A stretch of DNA of 64,000 nt from Marinobacterium sedimentorum (GTDB taxonomy: Bacteria; Pseudomonadota; Gammaproteobacteria; Pseudomonadales; Balneatricaceae), in contig NZ_JALDYX010000005.1 of the NCBI RefSeq assembly GCF_024267675.1, positions 124,001-188,000 on the forward strand. Reading direction: 5' to 3'. The position numbers and the translations under genes were made by a program. This document shows positions 34,737 through 45,500 of the stretch, piece by piece. Each line of letters begins with the position of its first letter. Positions within the stretch are counted from its first letter, which is position 1. The notes below the pieces were generated by a model, which was not told the origin of the DNA, did no database searches, and saw only the letters and a program-made list of their open reading frames with translations.

Positions 34737-36878
34737 TCAGCATTCAATCAAATGAAACAGTCGATTAACATCCAGGAATGTTTCAAACCCTGGCGGTACC
34801 ACATAGGTGGTCGCATCAGACTCGATGACGGCCGGTCCTTTTATTTCATTACCGGGTTTAAGCAGCTCCATTTTAAATATTTCGGCATCGACCCACTGCT
34901 TTTCATAATAGAAGGGCCTGGTGCCCTGCCGTGATTCAGCCGATGGCACAGGGCCGGCGTCTGGTTCTTCCGGGATATTGGGCTTCTTCGTTACGACCGA
35001 GCCCCGCATGATCGCGCCGGTAATGCCATAGCCCAGCTCCGGCGAGCGAGCCGCATCGGCATAGACACGCGCGTAAGTGCTGTTAAAGGAATCAACCAGC
35101 GCGTCCCAGTCGTCAGCACCCGACAGTTCCGATACCGGTGAGTCGATTTCAAGGTCATTCAGCTGGCCCAGGTACTGCATGGAGTATCCCGGTGTCAGTG
35201 TCACTTCATCATCCTTGAAGCCGTTAATGCGGAACTCTTCGAGGACTTTGGTACGCAATTCATTCCAGGCGGCTTGTAGCGTGGTGGTCGCCGCAGCGAT
35301 GTCCGCGGTGCTGGATTCTTCGGTAATGCCAATATCGACACTCTTGTCGTAGCGATACTCGAAGTCCGCCGTGGCGCAGCCAAACGCCGAAAAGCCGGCC
35401 GCCCAGGCGGGTACGATCGTTTCCTTGAAACCCAGCCCCTTGGTATAACCGTAGGCATGTACAGGGCCACCGCCGCCGTAGGAAAAGCAGACGAAGTCGG
35501 TCGGGCTGTAGCCCTTGCCGGTAATCATGGCGCGAAGATGCTGGCGCAACGACAGATCCAGCAGTTCGATAACGCCGGCAGCAGCATCTTCAACCGAAAG
35601 CCCCAGGGGATCGGCGACCTGCCGCTTGATCTCCCGACGCGCACGTTCAACATCCAACTGCAAAATGCCACCAAGGAAATTTTCTGGATTCAGGTAGCCC
35701 AGAATGATGTGGCAATCCGTCACCGAAACCGTGTCGATACCGCCATCAGGCCAGCAGGTGCCCACCTTATAGCCGGCACTGTCCGGCCCCAGCTTGATGG
35801 CATTGGCATGGGGGTCGATGCGAACGAAACTGCCGGCACCAGCGCCTATGGTATCCATCGCCACCAGCGGAAGAGACAGCACCAGCCGCGCCATATCGCC
35901 ATCTTTGTGGATGGCGAAGTTATTCTTGGTAATCAGCGCCATGTCGAAGCTGGTACCGCCGATATCGGAACAGGCGATATTTTCATACCCCAGCTTTTCG
36001 CCCAGGAACTTGGCGCCGATAACACCACCGATAGGACCCGACACCAGCGAGCGTGCCAGCTCCTTTGCCTTCCAGCTGATGGTGCCGCCGTGACTGGCCA
36101 TAACACGCAGATCGAACTTGCCACCCACGTCTTTCATGCTGTCGCTGATCGTTCCCAGCGTGGCACGAGACGGCTCGGCGGCGTAAGCCTCCAGTATCGT
36201 CGTGTTGGTGCGATGGCTTTCCTTGCGCACCGGATAATAGTCAACGGATGCAAATACAGGGATCTCAACCCCCATCTCTTTGGCCACTTCCTTGCAAACA
36301 TCGCGCACGGCTTTTTCATGCGCTTCGTTCAGGTAAGAGCTCAACAGGCTAATCACAATCGCCTTGCAACCCTGTTCGATCAGCTCGCGAGCGGCTTCAC
36401 GGGCTTCGTGCAAGCGCACCGGAATAACCACATTTCCCTTGGAATCAATCCGTTCTGTCACACCACGGGTGTCCTTGATGTGCACCAGCGGTTCATCGTA
36501 CCTGTGCGTGTTGAGGTGAATCCGGTCTTCAAAGGCGTATCCCAGATAGCTCTGAATCGCGCGCCCCATGCGATGGAAGTCTTCAAACCCCTTGCTGACA
36601 ATCAGGCCGGTACGCAGCCCCTTGCGGCCCACCACCCGGTTAAGCATGGCGGTTCCCGAGAAGACACAGGTCACCATTTCCGGGTACACGTCTTCGACCG
36701 TTCTATCCCAGTGAGCCAGGGCATCCCGGCTGGATTCCAGCACCGCCTGTGACTCGTTGATGTTGCTTTGAGCCTTGCCGACGACAAACTCCCCATCGGC
36801 GCGTACAAAGAAGGTATCGGTCATGGTGCCACCGGCATCTATACCGAGGACTTCGACTGGATTCGCTAATTGGTTCAA
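34737..36878 (-). CDS. acxA: Acetone carboxylase beta subunit (HyuA family)
   Basis: A 713-residue protein of the hydantoinase A / acetone carboxylase beta family (AcxA is about 717). The N-terminal phosphate-binding segment 'G-I-D-A-G-G-T-M-T-D-T-F' (about 13-25) and 'D-I-G-G-T-S-F-D' (about 310) are the nucleotide-binding motifs of this ASKHA-like subunit, which activates the substrates with ATP. It is the first gene of the operon, about 119 nt downstream of the sigma-54 -12 element, divergent from the activator gene. Confidence 0.95.
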   Translation of the reverse strand: MNQLANPVEVLGIDAGGTMTDTFFVRADGEFVVGKAQSNINESQAVLESSRDALAHWDRTVEDVYPEMVTCVFSGTAMLNRVVGRKGLRTGLIVSKGFEDFHRMGRAIQSYLGYAFEDRIHLNTHRYDEPLVHIKDTRGVTERIDSKGNVVIPVRLHEAREAARELIEQGCKAIVISLLSSYLNEAHEKAVRDVCKEVAKEMGVEIPVFASVDYYPVRKESHRTNTTILEAYAAEPSRATLGTISDSMKDVGGKFDLRVMASHGGTISWKAKELARSLVSGPIGGVIGAKFLGEKLGYENIACSDIGGTSFDMALITKNNFAIHKDGDMARLVLSLPLVAMDTIGAGAGSFVRIDPHANAIKLGPDSAGYKVGTCWPDGGIDTVSVTDCHIILGYLNPENFLGGILQLDVERARREIKRQVADPLGLSVEDAAAGVIELLDLSLRQHLRAMITGKGYSPTDFVCFSYGGGGPVHAYGYTKGLGFKETIVPAWAAGFSAFGCATADFEYRYDKSVDIGITEESSTADIAAATTTLQAAWNELRTKVLEEFRINGFKDDEVTLTPGYSMQYLGQLNDLEIDSPVSELSGADDWDALVDSFNSTYARVYADAARSPELGYGITGAIMRGSVVTKKPNIPEEPDAGPVPSAESRQGTRPFYYEKQWVDAEIFKMELLKPGNEIKGPAVIESDATTYVVPPGFETFLDVNRLFHLIEC

Positions 36879-36996
36879 GGTTATATCCTCTTATTGTTGT
36901 TCTTTGCCCCTGCCCTGCTGTACTTGAAAGGGCCGGAGTTCAGTGAGGCTAAGCGACGTCGATCACGTCTGCGCTCAGCGCTCGAATATAAGAAGA

Positions 36997-37011
36997 GCAA
37001 CCCCCATGCCA
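36997..37011 (-). promoter_or_regulatory. Sigma-54 (-24/-12) promoter of the acx operon
   Basis: On the minus strand TGGCAT-N5-TTGC with canonical spacing. The divergent gene encodes a sigma-54 activator, as known for acx operons. Repeated GTTCGA blocks at about 37087-37110 are possible activator sites; they are weaker evidence. Confidence 0.85.
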
Positions 37012-37248
37012 AGACCATAAACAGCAACTAACAAACTGTTTTTATTAGAATTAATTTAAATAAACTCACCACAAAAATCTCCCAGCGTTCGATAATCGTC
37101 CGTTCGACGACCGTTAATCAAACGAAAACTAGCGGCTTTTAATATGGATAGAAGTCATCCACTTGAATCGGTTGTAATTGGGCGGGCACTGGGTGAAGAT
37201 TAAATTAAACTCGCATCCTCCAAATTAGAAAAAAAGATGGAGCGCCTC

Positions 37249-39219
37249 ATGAAGCCCGATGCCCCCCTGAAGGGCTCCACCGCGGTTGAGCATCCGACGC
37301 GCATCGCGCATGCACGGGAGCGTTTACTGACTCACGGACAGCTGCCCAGGCAAACGGTGCGCTCGGTCATCGAAGCATCCTGGCAACGCTGCCTGTCCGG
37401 ACAGGTCAACCCCCTGCTGGCCAACAGCGCGCATGAGCTGAACGATGAACAGCTGCAAACCCACCTGCGCCGCAACAAGGAACTGCTGTCAGCCTCAGAG
37501 ATCATCATGCGCGAAGCAAAGGAGATGCTGGCGGAATCGAATACGATCATGCATCTGGTAGCGCCAGACGGCCTGATTATGCGTAGCGAAGGCGATCCGG
37601 CCACGCTGGCGCTGGCCCATAATGTAAGCCTCATACCCGGCGCCAACTGGCAGGAGCAGGCGGCCGGCACCAATGCCATTGGTACGGCACTGCGTATCGG
37701 CGCGCCGGTTCAGGTGCATGCCTTCGAGCACTTCTGCGAGAATATCAACCAGTGGACGTGCTCCGCCGCCGTGATCCGCGACCCGTTCGACAATCACCTG
37801 CTGGGTGCGGTGAACATCTCCGGTCTGAAAAATACCCTTCACGACTACTGCCTGGCACTGGCGGTTTCCGGTGCCCGCAGGATCGAGGGGCAACTTGCCC
37901 AGCTTAAGCTGGCCAAACGGGATCTGTTGCTAGGGCTTACCATCGCGCGCCTTAGCGCTGCGGGAACGGATGCGGTTTTACTGTTCGACATGCAGGGAAA
38001 ACTGGTTCGAACCAACGCTCAAGCCCAGAAGGTTTTGGCGGCACGTGGAATACGGATAAATCTGACTCCGTACAATCCGATTCTGACCCTGAACACCGAT
38101 GCAATCAGCGGTGCAGATCCCGAACCGACCCTCCAGCAGATTGATAAAACCTGGATAGAACCTGTTCCGTATCAGGGCGAAGCTATTGGCTATCTGGCAG
38201 TGGTCCCCATGCCTCAACGTCAGTCCCCTAACCGGGCAGGCAGCACCCCACCGAGCACGGCCATGGCAAAGTCTGCCGGTTTCTCGCGGCTGGTAGGGTC
38301 CAGTCCGCTGTTTGCCAAAACCGTCAAGCAAGCCAGACGGCTGGCAAAGGCTCCGATACCCATCTTACTGCAGGGCGAAACCGGCGTTGGCAAGGAACTG
38401 TTCGCCTCGGCAATTCACGATGAGGGGCCGACCCGGGAGGGAAAATTTATCGCCCTGAATTGCGGCGGCCTTTCGCGGGATCTGCTGGCGGGTGAGCTCT
38501 TCGGTCATGTGGATGGTGCCTTCACGGGTGCTCGCCGGGGCGGAATGACCGGAAAGATCGAAGCGGCCAGTGGCGGCACGCTGTTTCTGGATGAAATTGG
38601 CGAAATGCCGCTGGACCTGCAACCCATGTTTTTGCGGGTACTGCAGGAGATGGAGATCTGTCGCATTGGCGAGACCCAGCCGCGCAAGGTCAACTTCCGT
38701 CTGATCGCTGCCACCAACCGCGATCTAACTCGCGAAGTGGCCGAGGGGCGCTTTCGCATGGATCTTTTCTACCGCATCTCGTCGATGGTGCTGACCATAC
38801 CCCCGCTACGGGAAAGGCGTGAGGATATTCCCCTGCTGGCCGAGCACATGCTTGCGCACCTGAACGAACAACACGGTGGAGAACGAAAAACCCTGGGTAA
38901 ACCGCTGCTTGAATTGCTGGCAACAAGACCCTGGGCAGGCAATATCCGTGAACTCAGTAACCTGATCACTGCGACGTTTTTTCTATCGGACAACGAGGAG
39001 CTAACCCCCCGGGATCTGCCAGACGACTTTCATAAGACAGCGACGCCCAGCCCCAGCCAGAACGACAATGCGCTCGACATGGCGGAAAAAGACGTCATCG
39101 CTCAGGCTGTACGCGAACAGGGCGGCAACCTGACACGAGCAGCCAAGCAACTCAACATTGCCAAAAGCACGCTCTATATCAAACTGCGCAAATACGGTCT
39201 GCAGCGCCCCGGCTCCTGA
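37249..39219 (+). CDS. acxR: Sigma-54-dependent activator of the acetone carboxylase operon (AcoR/AcxR type)
   Basis: About 656 residues from the ATG at 37249, preferred over 37237 because a GGAG site lies 6 bases upstream of it. A GAF-type sensory region (about 70-210) resembles AcoR ('[17 protein letters not shown]'). The AAA+ domain (about 325-560) has Walker A '[11 protein letters not shown]', GAFTGA and '[11 protein letters not shown]'. The Fis-type HTH is at the end ('[19 protein letters not shown]'). There is no receiver domain, so it probably senses a small ligand such as acetone or a related metabolite directly (inference). It is divergent from acxABC. Confidence 0.92.
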   Translation: MKPDAPLKGSTAVEHPTRIAHARERLLTHGQLPRQTVRSVIEASWQRCLSGQVNPLLANSAHELNDEQLQTHLRRNKELLSASEIIMREAKEMLAESNTIMHLVAPDGLIMRSEGDPATLALAHNVSLIPGANWQEQAAGTNAIGTALRIGAPVQVHAFEHFCENINQWTCSAAVIRDPFDNHLLGAVNISGLKNTLHDYCLALAVSGARRIEGQLAQLKLAKRDLLLGLTIARLSAAGTDAVLLFDMQGKLVRTNAQAQKVLAARGIRINLTPYNPILTLNTDAISGADPEPTLQQIDKTWIEPVPYQGEAIGYLAVVPMPQRQSPNRAGSTPPSTAMAKSAGFSRLVGSSPLFAKTVKQARRLAKAPIPILLQGETGVGKELFASAIHDEGPTREGKFIALNCGGLSRDLLAGELFGHVDGAFTGARRGGMTGKIEAASGGTLFLDEIGEMPLDLQPMFLRVLQEMEICRIGETQPRKVNFRLIAATNRDLTREVAEGRFRMDLFYRISSMVLTIPPLRERREDIPLLAEHMLAHLNEQHGGERKTLGKPLLELLATRPWAGNIRELSNLITATFFLSDNEELTPRDLPDDFHKTATPSPSQNDNALDMAEKDVIAQAVREQGGNLTRAAKQLNIAKSTLYIKLRKYGLQRPGS

Positions 39220-39288
39220 GCCCGCGCGGTTTCAAACCCCCTCGCCCTTGCCTCCTGCCGCCAGCAACAGCCCCTGCCTTGTACCGGC

Positions 39289-39305
39289 GGACTCGGATGG
39301 AGTCC
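39289..39305. repeat. Hairpin with GGATG loop
   Basis: Stem GGACTC/GAGTCC around GGATG, between the converging acxR and thioredoxin-like genes. Same GGAT-core hairpin family as 13217-13238. Confidence 0.6.
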
Positions 39306-39315
39306 AGCAGCCGGA

Positions 39316-39552
39316 TCAGGCGCTCAGCCAGCCTTCAATCTCAGCACGCTGGGGTACGGATCCGCTGTGTACCAGTTGTTCGTCTGCCACAACTGCGGGG
39401 GTACTCATAACCCCATACTGCATGATCACCATGGGGTCGGTTTCCTTGATAACACGCACCTCGATACCCAGCTCTGCAGCGATCTGCTCGATGGATGCCG
39501 CCGTTTTTTGACACTTGCTGCAGCCCGAACCCAGTACCTTGAACGTTTTCAT
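39316..39552 (-). CDS. Thioredoxin-like redox-active disulfide protein
   Basis: A 78-residue protein from the ATG at 39552 (MKTFKVLGSGC). The CxxC site is 'G-C-S-K-C-Q-K', and the cis-Pro motif is 'S-T-P-A-V-V'. This matches the small thioredoxin-fold family sometimes called redox-active disulfide protein 2. It lies 16 bp after the YraQ-type permease gene. The pair recurs in bacteria, and the protein may supply reducing power or move a sulfur- or metalloid-related substrate (inference). The longer open frame upstream of this ATG has no support. Confidence 0.85.
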   Translation of the reverse strand: MKTFKVLGSGCSKCQKTAASIEQIAAELGIEVRVIKETDPMVIMQYGVMSTPAVVADEQLVHSGSVPQRAEIEGWLSA

Positions 39553-39568
39553 CGCTGTACTCCTGTCT

Positions 39569-40555
39569 TCAGATAATAAACGGGGCCAGCAGGTTGAAGA
39601 TCCAGCCCACCAGTGTGAAAGCCACCAGCAGCAGCACAAACAGTATCGCCAGCAGACGCCACTGCATCACCTGCTTGAGCAGGATAAATTCCGGAAAACT
39701 GGCCGCGACCGTACTCATGCAGAACGCGAGTGTCGTGCCAATCGGCAGGCCCTTGCTGATCAGGCTTTCCATGACCGGTATCACGCCGGTTGCGTTGGAA
39801 TACAGCGGGATGCCAAGCACCACCGCCGCGGGCACGGACCACCACTGCCCCTCGCCCAGATGCTGTTCAAACCAGCCTTCAGGCACAAAGCCATGCAGTG
39901 CCGCCCCCAGGCCGACGCCGATGAGCACCCATTTCCAGACCCGGGTGAATATATCGCGCAACTCATCCAGTGCAAACCGATGCCGCTCGGACAGCGTGAG
40001 GCGCAGTGGCTCTGCCGTGGCACCCGCCTGGTTGGCGTCAAGATAGGCTTTCGCGGCAAAGGGCTGCAGCAGGCGTTCTGCCCGGATCAGATCGAGTACG
40101 GCACCGCCGAGGATGCCAACGGCCATGCCCACAAGGATATACAGCAGCGTAAACTTCCACCCCAGCAAACTGCCCAGCAGGACCACCGCCACCTCATTGA
40201 TCAGCGGCGACGTCAGCAAAAAGGACATGGTGATACCAATGGGTATCCCGGCGGATGTAAAGCCCAGAAAAATCGGGATGCTGGAGCAGGAACAAAAAGG
40301 TGTGACGGCACCCGACAGGGACCCCAGCAGATAGCCCGCGGCGCGATTGCGCCCATCCAGCCACTGGCGGATCTGCTCAACCCGCAACGAGGCACGTACC
40401 AGGGCAATGAGATAGATCATTACCAGCAACAGGGCAAAAATCTTGCTGGTATCTTCAATAAAGAAATGCAGTGCATCCGCGACTTTTAACGACGGATCCA
40501 GACCCGCCAGGCGGTAAACCAGCACGTCGGCCAGGTAGGTAAAGATCTCCAGCAT
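39569..40555 (-). CDS. YraQ/UPF0718-family permease
   Basis: A 328-residue membrane protein from the ATG at 40555, chosen because GGAG lies 5 bases upstream; a longer frame starting at 40705 is less likely. It has about 8 hydrophobic segments and the family motif 'T-P-F-C-S-C-S-S-I-P-I-F-L-G-F', whose cysteines are typical. Relatives include ArsP, an exporter of organoarsenicals; for most members the substrate is unknown. It is co-transcribed with the thioredoxin-like gene and divergent from an ArsR-family regulator. Confidence 0.88.
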   Translation of the reverse strand: MLEIFTYLADVLVYRLAGLDPSLKVADALHFFIEDTSKIFALLLVMIYLIALVRASLRVEQIRQWLDGRNRAAGYLLGSLSGAVTPFCSCSSIPIFLGFTSAGIPIGITMSFLLTSPLINEVAVVLLGSLLGWKFTLLYILVGMAVGILGGAVLDLIRAERLLQPFAAKAYLDANQAGATAEPLRLTLSERHRFALDELRDIFTRVWKWVLIGVGLGAALHGFVPEGWFEQHLGEGQWWSVPAAVVLGIPLYSNATGVIPVMESLISKGLPIGTTLAFCMSTVAASFPEFILLKQVMQWRLLAILFVLLLVAFTLVGWIFNLLAPFII

Positions 40556-40780
40556 ACTCACTCCGCCAAGGATTGGGGTGCCAGGCAGCCATTGAGTCGG
40601 CGCCTTGTACATGCACGGGCAGAAACCTGATGCCGCACCTATCAGCAGGGCCAGGACCGGCCTGAAAGCCTCCGCCGATCCAGTCTGGGCCGCAAACCGG
40701 TGCAATACCTTGATCCAGATCAGGCGCTGCGTTTTAGGATAGACGCTCCGTTGCCAAACCGAACCGACCGCATTATATTT

Positions 40781-40796
40781 AAATTTACTAATTTAG
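40781..40796. promoter_or_regulatory. AT-rich palindrome, candidate ArsR-family operator
   Basis: TAAATT-TACT-AATTTA, a perfect 6-bp inverted repeat in the divergent region between the permease and ArsR genes, in an otherwise AT-rich tract unlike its surroundings. ArsR/SmtB proteins favour such sites. Confidence 0.55.
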
Positions 40797-40850
40797 AAAA
40801 ACCTATACTAACAAAACTTCAGGCAGACGGGTAACCACAGTGGGTTCGCT

Positions 40851-41222
40851 ATGAACACTACAGGCTACGCAGGGAACCCGGCAATGCGAAGCCGCCCTGA
40901 TCCGTCCCGAATGGCCCGGCATATCGAACCGGCCGCTCAGCTTCTGCGCGCACTGGCCAACCCGCACCGATTGATGATCCTGTACCTGCTCAGCGAAGGC
41001 GAGCTGTCGGTCAGCGAACTCAATGCCCTGGTGCCACTGAGCCAATCGGCGCTGTCGCAGCACCTGTCGGTGCTGCGTCGTGATGGTCTGGTAGACACAA
41101 GGCGCGAAAGCCAGAGCATCCATTACCGAATCGCCAACGGGCTGGTACTGAAGATTATTAAACTGCTGCACCAACAGTTAAGTCTGCGCGCAGCCTCACA
41201 ACATGCAGGAGAGACATCATGA
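40851..41222 (+). CDS. ArsR-family transcriptional regulator without cysteines
   Basis: A 123-residue winged-helix protein: 'L-L-R-A-L-A-N-P-H-R-L-M-I-L-Y-L-L', then 'V-S-E-L-N-A-L-V-P-L-S-Q-S-A-L-S-Q-H-L-S-V-L' as recognition helix and 'H-Y-R-I' in the wing. No cysteine is present anywhere, so it cannot use the usual thiol metal site or a Cys-based redox switch. The start is uncertain: an AGGGA site favours the ATG at 40884. The stop overlaps the next start (ATGA), so it is co-translated with the DUF2892 protein and probably controls the RND pair and perhaps the divergent permease. Confidence 0.88.
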   Translation: MNTTGYAGNPAMRSRPDPSRMARHIEPAAQLLRALANPHRLMILYLLSEGELSVSELNALVPLSQSALSQHLSVLRRDGLVDTRRESQSIHYRIANGLVLKIIKLLHQQLSLRAASQHAGETS

Positions 41223-41440
41223 CGTCATCAAGCAACATCGACACCTGGGTTTTCCGCCTGGCCGGCAGCTTTATCCTGCTCTCGTTGCTGCTATCGCAGC
41301 TACACTCGATTTACTGGCTCTGGGTCACCGCCTTCGTCGGCGCCAACATGCTGCAGGCTTCGTTCACGGGCTTCTGCCCGCTGGCACGGGCACTGGCCTG
41401 GCTCGGCTTCAGCGCGGGGCCCGCGTTCAAGAGCCGCTGA
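41219..41440 (+). CDS. DUF2892/YgaP-like small membrane protein
   Basis: A 73-residue protein with two hydrophobic helices and the family motif 'G-F-C-P-L-A-R-A-L-A-W-L-G' after 'N-M-L-Q-A-S-F-T'. It corresponds to the membrane part of YgaP, without a rhodanese domain. The YgaV (ArsR)-YgaP pairing in other bacteria suggests a role in sulfide or persulfide response, but this is only an analogy. It overlaps the ArsR gene by 4 bases and precedes the RND genes. Confidence 0.85.
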   Translation: MTSSSNIDTWVFRLAGSFILLSLLLSQLHSIYWLWVTAFVGANMLQASFTGFCPLARALAWLGFSAGPAFKSR

Positions 41441-41515
41441 GCCTGGCAGCCTGTCGGATCGGATACGGATCTGCTGCACTAAAGCCCGCCAGGCTGGCGT
41501 GACCGGAGGACATCT

Positions 41516-42589
41516 ATGCATCACTTGAGACGGGTTATCGGATGGGTGCTGGTCGCGACGGCCGTGCTGGCCTGGGGTGCAGACGACCCGGTGCCAGGCG
41601 CGCCTGCGCTGGCAACCCTGACCGCACAATTGCAAACCATCGATCGGGAAACCCTGCTCGATGGCAGCCTTGAAGCCGTCAGCCGCTCCACCGTGGCCGC
41701 CGAAACCAATGCACGGGTCGTCGAACTGCCCTTTGATGTGAACGACTATGTGAAGAAGGGCGAAATCATCGTCCGCTTTCGTGACACCGAGCAGCAGGAA
41801 CAGGTGCGCAGCGCCGAGGCAAACCTGCGCGAAGCCCAGGCCCGCCTCAACGAGGCCCGACAGGATTACGGGCGGATCAGCGACATCTATGCCCGCAAGC
41901 TGATTGCCAAGTCGCAGATGGACGGCGCCACCGCTACCTACGCATCGGCCCGGGCCCGGGCAAGCGCGGCCCAGGCGGCGCTCAACCAGGCGAATGAGCG
42001 CCTGGAGCACATGATTGTGCGCGCGCCCTACAGCGGTATCGTCGAAGAGCGGCATATCCAGCTCGGCGAAATGGCCACGCTTGGCACGCCACTGATGACC
42101 GGGTTGTCGCTGGAGCATTTGCGGGCGCTGGTCGAGGTGCCACAAAGCCTGATAGGCCCGCTGCGCGAACATCAACAGGCCCGCGTTATCCTGCCCGATG
42201 GCGGACAGCTGGCGGCGACCGACGTTCGCATTCCGCCGGCCGCGGATCCTGCGACCCACAGCTTCCCCGTCAAGGTGACCCTGCCCGAGGGCGACCACGG
42301 CCTGTTCCCCGGCACCCTGGTGAAGGTTGCCTTCAAACGTGGCAGCGAAGAGATGCTGCTGCTGCCGCCCACGGCGGTGGTACAGCGCAGTGAAGTCACC
42401 GCCTCCTATGTGGTGCGCCCCGACAACCGCATCGAGTTTCGCCAGCTGCGCATCGGCACAGCCCGCGCCGACGGTCAGCTACCGGTGCTGGCAGGACTCA
42501 TCGCCGGCGAGCGCGTGGCGCTGGACCCCATTGCCGCGGGCATCGCGCTGAAACAGCAGTCAGCCCGCGATGCCGCGGTGACCCCATGA
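41516..42589 (+). CDS. RND efflux periplasmic adaptor (membrane fusion protein)
   Basis: A 357-residue adaptor. It has an N-terminal signal or anchor segment ('G-W-V-L-V-A-T-A-V-L-A-W-G-A'), a lipoyl/barrel-sandwich half, a helical hairpin rich in Ala, Glu and Gln (about residues 95-165) and the second half ending in beta-barrel and membrane-proximal domains. It joins the inner-membrane pump to an outer-membrane channel, which is not encoded here and must be supplied elsewhere. It overlaps the pump gene by 4 bases. Confidence 0.93.
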   Translation: MHHLRRVIGWVLVATAVLAWGADDPVPGAPALATLTAQLQTIDRETLLDGSLEAVSRSTVAAETNARVVELPFDVNDYVKKGEIIVRFRDTEQQEQVRSAEANLREAQARLNEARQDYGRISDIYARKLIAKSQMDGATATYASARARASAAQAALNQANERLEHMIVRAPYSGIVEERHIQLGEMATLGTPLMTGLSLEHLRALVEVPQSLIGPLREHQQARVILPDGGQLAATDVRIPPAADPATHSFPVKVTLPEGDHGLFPGTLVKVAFKRGSEEMLLLPPTAVVQRSEVTASYVVRPDNRIEFRQLRIGTARADGQLPVLAGLIAGERVALDPIAAGIALKQQSARDAAVTP

Positions 42590-45500
42590 GCGAACCCACA
42601 CGACTGGGGATATCCGGCGCCGTTGCCCGGCGTTTTCTAACCACCGAAATAACGCCACTGCTGGCGCTGGTCGGTCTGATGCTGGGCCTGTTTGCGGTGC
42701 TGGTCACACCGCGCGAGGAAGAACCGCAGATCGACGTCACCTTTGCCAATGTCTTCATTGCGTTTCCCGGCGCCTCCGCCAGGGAGGTGGAGCAGCTGGT
42801 AAGCACGCCGGCCGAACAGATACTGTCGCAACTGACCGGTGTCGATCACATCTATTCGGCCTCGCAGCCGGGCATGGCGGTACTGACGGTGCAGTTCGAG
42901 GTGGGGGAAAAACGCAGCGATACCATCCTGCGCCTGTATAACGCCTTCTATTCCAATAGCGACTGGCTGCCACCCAACATCGGTATCGGCCAGCCGCTGA
43001 TCAAGCCCAAGGGCATCGACGATGTGCCGATTGTCGCCGGTACCCTGTGGAGTGAAGACCCGGCCATCGGCGCCTATGAATTGTCCCGCATTGCCCACGC
43101 CATTGAGGCCGAACTGCAGCGCGTGCCCGGCACCCGCGACATCGACACCATCGGCAGCCCCGACCGCGTGCTGCACGTGCTGCTGGATCCGCAACGCCTC
43201 GCCGGACACGGCATTGATATCGACAATCTGCGCCAGGCGCTGCTGGCGGCCAACGCCTCCAGCGATGCCGGGCGCGCCTTGGCCAACAATCGTGAAATCC
43301 AGATCCAGGCCGGTACTTTTCTGGTCAATGCCGATGAGGTGGCGGATCTGGTCGTCGGTCTGAACCAGGGTGCCCCTGTGTTTCTGCGCGATGTCGCCGA
43401 CATTCGCTATGGGGCCGATACGCCCGCGCGCTACGTGCAGTTTGGCACCGGTCCTGCCGCCAGCCACAAGGGCCTGGCAGCCATGGCACGCCAGCCGGCG
43501 GTGACCGTCGCCGTGGCCAAAAAGCCCGGCGAGAATGCAGTCGAGGTGGCCGACAAGCTGATCGCACGCTTCGAGCAGCTGCGCGGCACCTTCCTGCCAC
43601 AGGGCGTACAGGCCACGGTAACGCGCAATTATGGCGCAACCGCCAACGACAAGGCCCAGACCCTGATCAAGAAGCTGGCATTTGCCACCGCCTCGGTCGT
43701 GCTGCTGGTGTTTCTCACCCTGGGCCGGCGCGAGGCGCTGGTGGTCGGTGCGGCCGTCGTCGTTACGCTGGCGATCACGCTGTTTGCCTCCTGGGCCTGG
43801 GGGTTCACCCTGAACCGGGTCTCGCTGTTTGCACTGATCTTTTCCATCGGCATCCTGGTGGACGATGCCATAGTGGTGGTCGAGAATATCCACCGCCACA
43901 TGCAACTGGGCGGCAAGAGCCTGACCGAGGCAATCCCCGGCGCCGTCGACGAGGTCGGCGGCCCGACCATTCTTGCCACCTTCACGGTGATTGCGGCGCT
44001 GCTGCCTATGGCCTTCGTATCGGGCCTGATGGGCCCCTACATGGCACCGATTCCGATCAACGCCAGCATGGGCATGCTGATTTCGCTGGCGGTTGCCTTT
44101 GTCTTTACGCCCTGGCTGTACCGGCGCGTGTTTCGGCAGGTCGCCACCACCCATGAGCACAATGACGCGCAAAAGCCCCGCGGCAAACTGCAGGTACTGT
44201 TCGCACGCCTGATCCAGCCATTCCTGCGGGCAAGGCGCGGCCGCGCCGCCCGGATACTGCTGCTGCTGACACTGCTGCTGCTGATCGCAGGCTCCTTCGG
44301 TATGGCGGGGATGCAGTGGGTGGTCATGAAAATGCTGCCATTTGACAACAAGTCCGAGTTTCAGGTGCTGGTCGAAATGCCCGAGGGTACGCCACTGGAG
44401 GACACCAACCGGGTGCTCAATGCCCTGGCGGATCGCGTGGCCACCGTACCCGAAGTGACCGACTACCAGACCTACGCCGGCACCGCATCGCCGATCAATT
44501 TCAACGGCCTGGTGCGCCAGTATTACCTGCGCAGCGCACCTTATCAGGGTGATATTCAGGTCAACCTGGTCGACAAGCATCTGCGCCAGCGCCAGAGTCA
44601 CGACATCGCCCGTGCCCTGCGTGCACCGCTGCAGGAGATCGGCCGCGCACTGGGCGCCAACGTCAAGATCGTGGAAGTGCCGCCGGGGCCACCGGTGCTG
44701 GCGCCGCTGGTGGCCGAGATCTACGGGCTGGACTATCGCGGCCAGATCGACGCCGCCCTGGCCGTGCGCCAGGTCATGGAAGCCACCACCGATATCGTCG
44801 ATGTCGACGACTTCATCGAGGCGCCACAAGCCAAACTCATTGTCGCCGTCGACCGTCAGCGCGCCTCGCACCTGGGGGTCAGCCAGCGCAGCGTGGTCGA
44901 TGCGCTCAGCGCCGCCCTGCACGGCGAAGACGCCTCCTACGTGCACAGCGAAAACAGCAAATATCCCATACCGATACGGCTGGAATTCAGCGAGGGCAAC
45001 AAGGCCGACATCGATGCGCTGGGCGCACTGCGGGTGCGCAGCGCCAGCGGAGCCCTGGTGCCCGTTGGCGAAGTCACCGACTTTCGCTGGAGCAACCGCG
45101 AGCAGACGCTCTATCACAAGGATCTGCTGCCGGTGATGTTTGTCACCGGCGATATGGCCGGACCTCTGGACAGCCCGCTCTACGGCATGGCCGAGGTTTC
45201 ATCAAAACTGGCCGAACTGCCGATCCTGGGCGCCGCGCCGCTGCAACAGTTTTTCACCGGGCAACCCGACAATCCCTACGCCTGGAGCCTGAAATGGGAC
45301 GGCGAATGGCAGATCACCTTCGAGACCTTTCGCGACATGGGCCTGGCCTACTCGGTGGGGCTGATCCTGATCTACCTGCTGGTGGTGGCCCAGTTCCGCT
45401 CCTACAGTCTGCCGCTGATCATCATGGCGCCGATCCCGCTGACACTGATTGGCATCCTGCCCGGCCACGCATTGCTGGACAAGCAGTTCACCGCCACCTC

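Noticed and set aside
42637..45117. 826-residue open frame opposite the RND pump gene
   Set aside because: His/Gln/Gly-rich composition typical of antisense shadows; the RND gene on the other strand is certain.
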